The notes below the pieces were generated by a model that did no database searches, was not told where the DNA came from, and was given only the letters and a program-made list of their open reading frames with translations. Of a stretch of 64,000 nt of DNA, positions 47,725 through 55,533 are shown in pieces (position 1 is the stretch's first letter; every line of letters begins with the position of its first letter). This stretch comes from Carnobacterium mobile DSM 4848. GTDB lineage: Bacteria; Bacillota; Bacilli; Lactobacillales; Carnobacteriaceae. A program made the position numbers and the translations under genes. The DNA lies in assembly GCF_000744825.1 (NCBI RefSeq), contig NZ_JQMR01000001.1, positions 1,659,501-1,723,500 on the forward strand, read 5' to 3'.

Positions 47725-47752
47725 TAAAGTAATTCTTAAAAATATTCTTGAG

Positions 47753-48766
47753 TCAATTTTCTCTTATACTTTTAACTGTTTTCGATGCAGTTGAAGGAGT
47801 TTGGATAAAACCTTCGTCTCTGGCCTCTAATTCTGCTCCTCTTAGCACTTCTTGGAAGTCCACATACTTTAACTTATTTAAGTTAATTTTCATTCTAATT
47901 ATGGTTCCCTTAATGTCACAATCATTAACAAGTTCTTCTTCTGCATTGTATGTTATTGACTTTGTACCTGAAGCAATACTAAATGTCCCCTCTGTTTGTT
48001 GAATTATTTTTTTTACTAATGTTAAACCATACCCAGAATTTTTATAGTCTTCAGGCGCATATGAATGATTTGAAAAAGCAGATAAACCAGGTATTAATGA
48101 CTTTTTTATTGCTTCTTCATCTGTGTTTTTCTTAAACCATCTTTCTTCAATATCAAATGGAATTGTAGCCAGTAGTCCAACACCAATGTCTGCGATAACA
48201 ACCTCTACACAATTACTTGCTTTATACGACTGTAATGCATAATAATAATGCGGTGCTTGCGCATGGTCAAAGATATTTCTTACCATCTCTCTTACTACGA
48301 ATATAAATAAATCGTTAACACTTTCCACTACATTTGTATCTACAAGTTCTAACGCTTTAAGAACTATTAGTTCAGAAATTTGTTCAAAGTATTGCTCTAA
48401 TGATCCTTCTAGATCTTCATAGACCTTCTTTATTTCAACCTTTTTCGGGGCTAAGTATGTGAGTCCAGAACTATATGATGGGGCATCTGAAAGACCTATT
48501 TGTTGAAATATTCCCATAGTCTCACCATATGAAATTGCAGATTTATCTTTATATTTATCAATAGGTTCAAATTCATATGGAATTTGTAATTCATTTATCT
48601 TGTCCATTGTACTTAAAAACAAAATAGCTCCTGCCGGCTCTATAAACCTTAACTCTTTAAAAGTAATCTTCACTCCATCTTCTGAATCCAAATAGTAGTT
48701 ATTATTGTATAAATGTGCCGTCATTTTCAACATATTTTCATACTTCATTTCTTCAACAACTAACAT
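47753..48766 (-). CDS. GHKL-type ATPase domain protein with STAS-like N-terminus
   Basis: A 337-residue protein. The C-terminal half is a histidine-kinase-like ATPase domain: N box in FVVREMVRNIFDHAQAP near residue 162, G1 box VVIADIGVGL, G2 box NSGYGLTLVKKII and GTIIRMKI. The N-terminal 100 residues look STAS-like (ITFKELRFIEPAGAILFLST). There is no sensor or histidine phospho-acceptor domain. Such ATPases occur in anti-sigma-like switches and in defence loci. GAGGAGG lies 5 nt before the ATG at 48766. It lies directly beside the rlmH end. Confidence 0.78.
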   Translation of the reverse strand: MLVVEEMKYENMLKMTAHLYNNNYYLDSEDGVKITFKELRFIEPAGAILFLSTMDKINELQIPYEFEPIDKYKDKSAISYGETMGIFQQIGLSDAPSYSSGLTYLAPKKVEIKKVYEDLEGSLEQYFEQISELIVLKALELVDTNVVESVNDLFIFVVREMVRNIFDHAQAPHYYYALQSYKASNCVEVVIADIGVGLLATIPFDIEERWFKKNTDEEAIKKSLIPGLSAFSNHSYAPEDYKNSGYGLTLVKKIIQQTEGTFSIASGTKSITYNAEEELVNDCDIKGTIIRMKINLNKLKYVDFQEVLRGAELEARDEGFIQTPSTASKTVKSIREN

Positions 48767-48831
48767 AAATACCTCCTCAAGTCTGATCAAAATTAAATAT
48801 TTTCACTTCCAAATTTTCAAAAAAAACTTAC

Positions 48832-49311
48832 TTACTTATGATACGGTTCATTCTTCATAATCCGGAAGCTGCGGTAAATTTGTTCGATCAGCACTAAACG
48901 CATCAATTGATGAGGCAATGTCATTTTTCCAAATGAGATTTGGGTATTGCTACGTTTCATTACTGCTTCGCTTAATCCTAATGAGCCCCCGATCACAAAA
49001 ACTAAATTGCTTTTACCTTGCGTGCCCAATTGTTCAATTTCTTTGGAAAATGCTTCGGAAGTCCGTTGTTTTCCTTCAATTGCTAAAGCAAATACATAAG
49101 CCTGATCTGAAATTTTGGCTAATATTCGCTCGCCTTCTTTTTCTTTAACTTGTATCATTTCTGCTTGGCTTAATTTTTCCGGAGCTTTTTCATCTGGAAC
49201 TTCAATTAATTCAATTTTGCAATAACTTCCTAGTCGTTTTGCATACTCCGCAATTCCCATTTTCAAGTATTTTTCTTTTAATTTTCCCACCGTGATAATT
49301 TTGATATTCAC
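48832..49311 (-). CDS. rlmH: 23S rRNA (pseudouridine1915-N3)-methyltransferase
   Basis: A 159-residue SPOUT methyltransferase. The C-terminal knot has [20 protein letters not shown] near residue 102 and [20 protein letters not shown], ending NEPYHK. It methylates helix 69 of 23S rRNA. The start is GTG with AAGGGGG 6 nt upstream. Its last codons are the core of the att-like repeats of the adjoining island, as in SCC integration of staphylococci. Confidence 0.97.
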   Translation of the reverse strand: MNIKIITVGKLKEKYLKMGIAEYAKRLGSYCKIELIEVPDEKAPEKLSQAEMIQVKEKEGERILAKISDQAYVFALAIEGKQRTSEAFSKEIEQLGTQGKSNLVFVIGGSLGLSEAVMKRSNTQISFGKMTLPHQLMRLVLIEQIYRSFRIMKNEPYHK

Positions 49312-49375
49312 AGTTATCCCCCTTCATCCACTACTTATCCACAAAAGTTATCCACATGTTCACAACTCAAACACT

Positions 49376-49558
49376 TCATATGGTAGACGAATATCCGTTC
49401 TCTACCATATATATAGCTGGCTCTTGGCAATAAGCACATTTTACTATGCCGTTATCCACAGGGGTAACAGGCTTTAAAATCGGCAATTCAAAACCACCGT
49501 AAACCGCGTCATCTAAAGCTTCTTCCACATCTTTTTGACAGGCATATATTTGTTCCAT
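49376..49558 (-). CDS. Small CxxC protein next to rlmH
   Basis: A 60-residue protein with one CAYC motif near residue 41 and a lone Cys at 7. It resembles the short CxxH/CxxC proteins commonly encoded beside rlmH in Bacillales. Its function is unknown. GGAGG precedes the ATG. It is 64 bp upstream of rlmH on the same strand. Confidence 0.75.
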   Translation of the reverse strand: MEQIYACQKDVEEALDDAVYGGFELPILKPVTPVDNGIVKCAYCQEPAIYMVENGYSSTI

Positions 49559-49700
49559 CCACAGTCTCCTCCTTATTTTGTGGATAACTTTTCAACTCCA
49601 CAAGTTCTTTCGTTTCTCATTTTACAGCAGTTATACACAATGTTCAAAACTATTTTCTTTTTCTTATCCACAGAAGCTCGATTTTCTCTAAAAAAGAGAC

Positions 49701-49753
49701 AAAAAAATCCCCTTATTCCGTTCAGTTTATTACTGAATGAATATGGGGATTTT
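49701..49753 (-). terminator. Minus-strand terminator downstream of htrA
   Basis: AAAATCCCC and GGGGATTTT, with ATTC/GAAT and GTTCAG/CTGAA(T) pairing inside, followed by a run of T on the minus strand. It would end transcripts of htrA or of the structured element at 49804. Confidence 0.75.
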
Positions 49754-49803
49754 GCTCTATCATTTTTAGTGTTGGTAAGAAGAATGAATCTATTCCACAA
49801 CTT

Positions 49804-49967
49804 GAAATTTTCGGAGGAATAGCGGCTGCTTGCCGCCATGTAAAGGATTCAATGCGAATTACGAAGCGGTTAAGCTTCGTTTGAGGCTTGAAAGGCTGGA
49901 GACATGAAAGGCTCCAGTCGTTCCCATGGCTCTTGCAAGCAGACGCGTAAATTCCGGAGGAAATTTC
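49804..49967 (-). ncRNA. Candidate structured RNA or small palindromic element
   Basis: The ends pair over a long interrupted stem: GAAATTT/AAATTTC, GGAAT/ATTCC, GCG/CGC and CTGCTTGC/GCAAGCAG. Inside are two hairpins, ACGAAGC/GCTTCGT (49861-49880) and GGCTGGAG/CTCCAGTC (49894-49919), giving a three-way junction. A terminator lies 50 bp downstream on the minus strand, so the minus strand is the likelier transcript. I do not match it to a known RNA family. A MITE-like insertion is an alternative. The rest of 49559-50047 has no supported gene. Confidence 0.5.
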
Positions 49968-50047
49968 ACTATCTAAGAACTACCAACACGATAAAAAGCA
50001 GGGAATTTTCTATAAATATAATTTTAAAAACGGAAAGTGTTTTGTTT

Positions 50048-51292
50048 TTAGGACATGGTTTCTGAAGTTGTCATGGTAATGTTTGTTTTTTCAAGTTTGC
50101 CATTCCGGTAGTATTCTACTTCTACTTCTTTACCTAGTTCTGATTTATAGATTTCTTTACGTAAAGAGATGGTATCAATAACTTCTTCACCATTAAATTT
50201 AACAATGACATCGTATTTTTCTAATCCGCCTTTTTCTGCAGCTGAATCTGGTTGAACTTGTCCAACAACAACTCCGGCTGTTACGTCTTTCGGTAATTTC
50301 AGTACACTTTCTTGCTGTTGTTCAGAAATTTGCGAAATATCTAGTAAGCTGATGCCTAGAACTGGGCGAATCACTTTTCCATCTGTTTCTAATTGATTAA
50401 TAATATTCACTACATCATTACTTGGAATAGCAAATCCCATTCCTTCAACTGTATCAGTAGAAATTTTCATTGAATTGATCCCGATGACTTGGCCTGCAAT
50501 GTTGATCAATGCTCCTCCTGAATTACCAGGGTTGATCGCCGCATCTGTTTGTAAAGCTGTCATGGTCCAGTCTACTACACCGTCGCCATTAACATCTGTA
50601 TCTACGTTTCTATTTTTTGCAGAAATGATTCCTTGTGTAACGGAAGAAGCAAAGTTAGTACCTAGCGGAGACCCAATGGCAATCGCTGGTTCACCTACTG
50701 TTAAACTATCTGAATCACCGAAAGTAGCTGCCTTAGTCACTTTATCAGCTGGAATAGATAATACTGCTAAATCTGTCCATACATCTGAACCAATTACTTC
50801 AGCTTTAACTTTTGTCCCGTCTTTTAATAAAACTTCTACAGCATCTGATTCATTGATAACGTGATGGTTTGTAACCACATACGCAGTTTTTCCATCGATT
50901 TTGTAGATGACGCCGCTGCCTTCTCCAGCTGTTTGCAACGTAGAGTCATCAGACGAACCAGATGAGTCTATTGTATCTGAACCAAATATTCCGCCGAATC
51001 CTTCTAAATTTTGTTTTTGCATGTTGATTACGGAAACAACTGAATCTTCGACTTTGGCTACCGCATCGGTTACGTCAGAAGTTACGTTGACACTAACATC
51101 TGTGGTGGTAACTTTTCCTTTATCGTCAACCACTCCCGCTTGATTACTTGTTGCAGGCATATTCAACTCGTCATTTGCATAAAGGTAACCACCGCCCAAC
51201 ACTGCAATAACTAAACCACCGATAATTCCACCCAGGATACCGCTTTTCAATGTTCCGCGTTTTCTTGGTTTTTCCTCTGAATTTTTACTCAT
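50048..51292 (-). CDS. htrA: Serine protease HtrA (DegP family)
   Basis: A 414-residue membrane-anchored protease. A single N-terminal helix (about 20-40) is followed by a low-complexity linker, the trypsin-like domain with histidine in AYVVTNHHVI, aspartate in SDVWTDLAVL and serine in NPGNSGGALIN, and a C-terminal PDZ domain (GVVVGQVQPDSAAEKGGLEKYD). It degrades misfolded proteins outside the membrane. It follows the wal genes as in many Lactobacillales, but a 1.1-kb gap with a repeat array separates it from walJ. The ATG at 51292 follows AGAGG; a GTG three codons earlier is ignored. Confidence 0.96.
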   Translation of the reverse strand: MSKNSEEKPRKRGTLKSGILGGIIGGLVIAVLGGGYLYANDELNMPATSNQAGVVDDKGKVTTTDVSVNVTSDVTDAVAKVEDSVVSVINMQKQNLEGFGGIFGSDTIDSSGSSDDSTLQTAGEGSGVIYKIDGKTAYVVTNHHVINESDAVEVLLKDGTKVKAEVIGSDVWTDLAVLSIPADKVTKAATFGDSDSLTVGEPAIAIGSPLGTNFASSVTQGIISAKNRNVDTDVNGDGVVDWTMTALQTDAAINPGNSGGALINIAGQVIGINSMKISTDTVEGMGFAIPSNDVVNIINQLETDGKVIRPVLGISLLDISQISEQQQESVLKLPKDVTAGVVVGQVQPDSAAEKGGLEKYDVIVKFNGEEVIDTISLRKEIYKSELGKEVEVEYYRNGKLEKTNITMTTSETMS

Positions 51293-51485
51293 TTTGTACA
51301 CCTCTCACCTTAATTTATAGGTTGATCGTAACACCTTTTCGTGAATTTTTTATGAAAAAGATTAGACAACTTTTAGCTAAATAAGATTTTTTGTTTAAAA
51401 TAATCTCTTTAATTTTATTTTACCTTTATTTTCGCAAGATAACCATCAAAGCGCCTTTGAATATCGTTTTCAATTATTTAGTTAC

Positions 51486-51507
51486 AAAAAAAGCGGCATA
51501 AGCCCGC
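51486..51507 (-). terminator. Short minus-strand hairpin with T run
   Basis: GCGGGCTTATGCCGC folds with one bulge and is followed by seven T on the minus strand. It could end a transcript covering the repeat array above it. A second hairpin, CTCGC/GCGAG, lies at 51669-51681. Nothing else is recognised in 51508-51684. Confidence 0.5.
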
Positions 51508-51729
51508 CCTGACCTCCGTAAAATAAGGAATACAACTTGGGAGGCAACACTCCTTTCGTTTGTAATGGTACTCTACCAGATGAATCTCTTAAAACACCAG
51601 CAGATGAACATACTGAATAATTACTAAGAAACGTCCAGCTTTAACTGGTTACGTTGAATAGTATAAAGCTCGCGTAGCGAGACTTTAGATCCTTTGATAA
51701 GAGCTTTTTTCTTGTTTTTTTATTCTTTT

Positions 51730-52249
51730 ATTACCTAGAGTGTTTCTACTTAACATTTCACTCCTCTTTTCTGCTGCTTTTGTTCGCTAGACTGCCTCTA
51801 CCAGACAATTCACTCCTCTTTTCTGATTCTTTTGTTCGCTAGACCGACTCTACCTGACATTTCACTCCTCTTTTCTGCTGCTTTTGTTCGCTAGACCGAC
51901 TCTACCTGACATTTCACTCCTCTTTCCTGCTGCTTTTGTTCGCTAGACCGACTCTACCTAACATTTCACCTCTCTTTTCTACTTCTTTTGTTCGCTAGAC
52001 CGACTCTACCGGACAATTCACTCCTCTTTCCTGCTGCTTTTGTTTGCTAGACCGCCTCTACCGGACAATTCACTCTTGTTTCCTACTTCTTTTGTTTGCT
52101 AGACCGCCTCTACCGGACAATTCACTCCTGTTTCCTACTTCTTTTGTTTGCTAGGCCGCCTCTACCGGACAATTCGCTCCTGTTTCCTACTTCTTTTGTT
52201 CGCTAGACCGACTCTATTTGACATTTTATCCTTCACTAACTGCGTAACA
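51730..52249 (-). repeat. Tandem array of ten 52-bp units encoding micro-ORFs
   Basis: Units start every 52 bp from 51730 to 52198; the first and last are diverged. On the minus strand most units have GAGGAG or CAGGAG, then TGA (stop of the preceding micro-ORF), one base, and ATG or TTG. Micro-ORFs are 52162-52224, 52122-52172, 52070-52120, 52018-52068, 51966-52016, 51914-51964, 51862-51912, 51810-51860, 51758-51808 and 51685-51756. Eight are exactly 16 codons; the consensus peptide is MSGRVGLANKSSRKEE. The first uses 20 codons and the last 23. Repeat differences include TCA/TCC/TCT, GCA/GCG, GGT/GGC and AGA/AGG, all synonymous. Confidence 0.92.
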
Positions 52250-52321
52250 AGATAAAAAGCTATAAAAAGTTTAATCTTTTCCTATTTTCCTACACTGTTT
52301 TATAATACCAGACTCTACAAA

Positions 52322-52368
52322 AAAACTTTTTAATTCTAGTCATCAGCCAACTAGAATTAAAAAGTTTT
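52322..52368 (-). terminator. Terminator of walJ
   Basis: Perfect 19-bp arms (starting AAAACTTTTTAATTC and ending in AAAAAGTTTT) with a 9-nt loop, just downstream of the walJ stop. It separates walJ from the repeat array. Confidence 0.85.
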
Positions 52369-52381
52369 AGTTTTGCATTTT

Positions 52382-53194
52382 TTAGATAATAAACAAAGAA
52401 GTAGGTTCGTTTGGATCTGTATCGTAAATAGCAAAAGCTTCACCTACACCAGTTTCTTTTTCTGCTAAAATACTTTCGGCTGTTAAATGCGCCAATTCTT
52501 TCATATTGTTATCTTTGCTCAAATGGCCTAAATACACGCGTTTCGTTTTGTCTCCAATGATCTCAGCTAAAGCTAAAGCTCCATCTTCATTTGACAAATG
52601 GCCTTTATCTCCTAGAATCCGTTGTTTTAAATGCCAAGGGTAACCACCCATTCTTAGCATTTCTAAATCGTGATTGCTTTCGAATAAGTAAGCATCCGCA
52701 TTGGCTAAAATACCGCGCATCCGATCGCTGACATATCCTGTATCCGTCAGCATAACAAATCGTTTATTGTTTTTATGAAAAGTATAGAATTGAGGCGCAA
52801 TGGCATCATGAGATACTCCGAAACTTTCAATATCGATATCCCCGATCGTCATCGTTTTACCCATTTCAAAAATATACTTTTGTTCTGTTTTAATGTTTCC
52901 GATAAGTGGATCCATGGCTTCCCAAGTTTTTTCATTTGCATATACATCTAATTGATACTTTCGGGCCAACACGCCTACTCCATGAACATGATCACGGTGT
53001 TCATGAGTCACTAAGATTCCATCTAAATCAGCAACATCACGATTGATTTTTTTTAACAGCTCCGTCACTTTTTTCCCGCTTAGTCCGCTGTCTACTAGTA
53101 ATTTTTTCTTTTCTGATTCAATATATGTCACATTGCCGGAACTTCCACTCGCTAGAATGCTGACCTTTAATGCTTGTTCTTGACCTCTTAACAT
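52382..53194 (-). CDS. walJ: WalJ/YycJ metallo-beta-lactamase-fold exonuclease
   Basis: A 270-residue protein of the wal cluster (YycJ or VicX in other genera). SILASGSSGNVTYIESEKKK is the typical start of the fold, THEHRDHVHGVGVLARKY near residue 63 the metal site, and LTDTGYVSD and YLGHLSKDNN the further ligands. Family members are 5'-3' exonucleases linked to DNA repair and to cell-wall signalling phenotypes. GAGGAGG precedes the ATG. A terminator-like hairpin lies between it and walI. Confidence 0.94.
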   Translation of the reverse strand: MLRGQEQALKVSILASGSSGNVTYIESEKKKLLVDSGLSGKKVTELLKKINRDVADLDGILVTHEHRDHVHGVGVLARKYQLDVYANEKTWEAMDPLIGNIKTEQKYIFEMGKTMTIGDIDIESFGVSHDAIAPQFYTFHKNNKRFVMLTDTGYVSDRMRGILANADAYLFESNHDLEMLRMGGYPWHLKQRILGDKGHLSNEDGALALAEIIGDKTKRVYLGHLSKDNNMKELAHLTAESILAEKETGVGEAFAIYDTDPNEPTSLFII

Positions 53195-53287
53195 TATTTA
53201 AATCCTCCTCAGTCATCCCTTCTAGTTTATACCAAATAAAGCAAAATATCTACAAGTCCGTGTTCTAATTTAACAAATCAAAGGACA

Positions 53288-53331
53288 AAAAAATACCAGT
53301 AAACCTTAGTATGTTTTCAAGGTTTACCGGT
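53288..53331 (-). terminator. Hairpin between walI and walJ
   Basis: ACCAGTAAACCTT pairs with AAGGTTTACCGGT with one mismatch and is followed by seven T on the minus strand. Full termination would separate walJ from walRKHI. Confidence 0.7.
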
Positions 53332-53346
53332 TGTATTCGCTTTGCT

Positions 53347-54237
53347 TTATGAAGAAGAATCTGAACGAGAACGCAGCTCAGCTGATTCTTTGTCAGAAGT
53401 TTTATCTTTTTCATCTGAATGCGGCATATCCAACATAGATGACTTTAATATGCTGCCGTTGATTGCATCTACACGCTTTACTTGTGTGTCTGTACTGGAA
53501 ACTACCTCAACATACCAAACCGGTGCATACATGCTTAGTTCTTCTAAGTTTAATGTCCGGTAATAGCTTAAGATCGGTTTCTTAACGGTTGTATCCGCCG
53601 ATATCTCATTATTTTGATAGAGTATATCAACTGCATTTTTATCTGTGATCAATTCTCGGCTGTCACCTTGAACCGTTACAGGACCAGCATAATTTTGTTC
53701 ATACGAAATGACTTTTTTATTGCTGTCCAAGTGAAATACGATTTCAGACGTTCCATCAGTGATTGGAATATTATTCGCAATTTGGACGTATACAATTTGC
53801 TGATTACTTTTAAGGTAACGGAAAAATTGGTACTCAGATCCAAATAAAACTTGATCGCTTTTGACAAAATCATTTAATTTTTCAATGTCTTTAGAAGTCA
53901 AATTTTTGTCTTCTGATAATACGATCGGATTAGAAAGGATACTACTGTAAATAGACCCATTCTCTTCAATTACACCGGTCTGATTACTCAACTGATTATG
54001 ATTTTCTGCTAGCAATTCATTCGTTTCTGCTTGAATATAAGGAACTTTGTTCTTTTCATTTTGGAAAACAGGTAATTTAATATTCGATTTATTCATTTCA
54101 TCAACAAAATTAAGTTCTGAATTGGAACTATTTTGATAAAAATCATTGTAATTTTTGTCAAAATAAGTCGACAAGAGGAAGATGTTCAGTGCCAGAAAGG
54201 TTAAAACAAGTATGGTTTCAATTCGTTTAAAATCCAT
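53347..54237 (-). CDS. walI: WalI/YycI regulator of the WalRK system
   Basis: A 296-residue protein with a single N-terminal membrane helix (ILVLTFLALNIFLLSTYF) and an extracellular YycI domain ending QVKRVDAINGSILKSS. With WalH it binds and restrains the sensor kinase WalK. The last 25 residues are polar and acidic. It begins 3 bp after walH, with GGAGGGG before the ATG. Confidence 0.93.
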   Translation of the reverse strand: MDFKRIETILVLTFLALNIFLLSTYFDKNYNDFYQNSSNSELNFVDEMNKSNIKLPVFQNEKNKVPYIQAETNELLAENHNQLSNQTGVIEENGSIYSSILSNPIVLSEDKNLTSKDIEKLNDFVKSDQVLFGSEYQFFRYLKSNQQIVYVQIANNIPITDGTSEIVFHLDSNKKVISYEQNYAGPVTVQGDSRELITDKNAVDILYQNNEISADTTVKKPILSYYRTLNLEELSMYAPVWYVEVVSSTDTQVKRVDAINGSILKSSMLDMPHSDEKDKTSDKESAELRSRSDSSS

Positions 54238-54240
54238 AAT

Positions 54241-55533
54241 CTAATCCCCTCCGTTCTGGATCAAATCTTGCAAACTGGTCCAATTGCCATTCTTATAAAT
54301 ATACCAGCTCGGTTCTAAATTAATGACCCGGTCAGATTCCGAACTATTAGTCCATGTATACCCTATCTTAATATCATCAATTTTTTCAATCGCATAACCA
54401 TAATTGATCAAAGTATCCAATAATTCATCACCGCTTAGCAATTCTTTTTCTTTGCCTTCATCAGAAATGGGTGTTTGAGCCACAACTAACGGTACTTGCA
54501 ACTGTGACAACCCTTCTCTGACAACCGTAATATAGGTCGCGCCATATCCAGTTAGACTAAAAACTGGGAAACCTTCAATATAGCGACGATAAGTGACTTC
54601 ATTACTTTGATGATTGTAATCAAAGTAATGAATTTCGTCTGACCAATTTTCAAACCTCATTAGTTCATTAAAGGAATCCATTAGTGTTCTTGTCAACGAT
54701 AGGGTGTCACCAGAATTTCGATTGCGGTAATAATTCAAGATATTGGTTTTTTCATTTACCCGCATTTCACTAATGTAATCAATGTACTGTACCGCATTTT
54801 CGCTTCGATTTTCTCTTACTTCTGAAGTATCGTCAAACAACCGTTCAATAAACAAGCTGTTCGGCTGTCTTTCAACCATATAAGTCAAGTAAGGCAGCTT
54901 CAATGAAGAAAGAGGCAAATAAATCATCTTGTCGGCAACTTTTATAGTCGTTACTGGACGATAAGTCACGTCTTTCCGATGGATACTTTCTGATAATTGA
55001 ATTTGATCAACGTTTTCCAATGTACTTGTATACAGTAATTTAGTTTCTGTATTATAAAAGTAAAGCGTATCTGGATCAGATTGGGATAAATAAACTCGGT
55101 CAAACGTCTGGTCTTGGTATTCTCCTGGCAAGTTAGCAAATAAATTGCTCAACACCCCAAAAGGAATACTTTCAAAATACAGCAACTCAATTTCATTGCC
55201 TGAATGATTTAATTCGGCTTGGTATTCATCAGGTGTTAATTTGATTGGGTCATCCAAGCTGTCCAGCTTCCAACTATTAAAAGCTTTCGTAAAAGCTGAT
55301 AAAACATCTCTGTTTGTCGTGATTTCTGCTGTGTCAGATTCGTGTAAAACAACTTGAGAAGGACCAAACACGCGAGCAAGCTGTCTGGAAATCGTAACAG
55401 AGGACGTCTTTTTTTGATCGCTGCTGGTTTGTTCCCCATATTGTCCCGGCATCGTCCAAATAGCCCAAGTCAGAAATAGGCTGAGGACGATAAGCAATAT
55501 CATTAACGGTCTAATAAACTTGGACCACTTCAT
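54241..55533 (-). CDS. walH: WalH/YycH regulator of the WalRK system
   Basis: A 430-residue protein anchored by one N-terminal helix (LMILLIVLSLFLTWAIWTMP) with a large extracellular YycH domain. It works with WalI to modulate WalK. Its ATG at 55533 overlaps the walK stop as ATGA, with GAGGAGG 10 nt upstream; a TTG two codons earlier is ignored. The family is poorly conserved in sequence, and the assignment rests on domain layout and gene order. Confidence 0.93.
   Translation of the reverse strand: MKWSKFIRPLMILLIVLSLFLTWAIWTMPGQYGEQTSSDQKKTSSVTISRQLARVFGPSQVVLHESDTAEITTNRDVLSAFTKAFNSWKLDSLDDPIKLTPDEYQAELNHSGNEIELLYFESIPFGVLSNLFANLPGEYQDQTFDRVYLSQSDPDTLYFYNTETKLLYTSTLENVDQIQLSESIHRKDVTYRPVTTIKVADKMIYLPLSSLKLPYLTYMVERQPNSLFIERLFDDTSEVRENRSENAVQYIDYISEMRVNEKTNILNYYRNRNSGDTLSLTRTLMDSFNELMRFENWSDEIHYFDYNHQSNEVTYRRYIEGFPVFSLTGYGATYITVVREGLSQLQVPLVVAQTPISDEGKEKELLSGDELLDTLINYGYAIEKIDDIKIGYTWTNSSESDRVINLEPSWYIYKNGNWTSLQDLIQNGGD

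Larger units (their letters stand above)
45316..48850. mobile_element. SCC-like accessory island at the 3' end of rlmH
   Basis: Three copies of an att-like sequence related to the last codons of rlmH (48830-48850, 47473-47500, 45316-45369) divide the region into two parts. One holds the GHKL ATPase and TIR remnant, the other the metallophosphoesterase. The DNA looks more AT-rich than its neighbours. In staphylococci the same codons of rlmH are attB for Ccr recombinases. No ccr, transposase or integrase gene is present here, so the island is non-autonomous or a remnant. Confidence 0.6.

Noticed and set aside
49573-49839. 88-residue minus-strand ORF
   Set aside because: It runs through the terminator hairpin at 49701-49753, has no ribosome binding site and a composition unlike a protein.
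51482-51547. Short minus-strand frame starting TTG (21 codons) below the micro-ORF array
   Set aside because: AGGAG lies only 2 nt before the TTG, too close for initiation, and the frame ends in the T run of a hairpin.
51480-51700. tmRNA, SRP RNA or T-box leader
   Set aside because: No T-arm, SRP domain IV or T-box sequence could be found in the hairpin-bearing stretch after the array.
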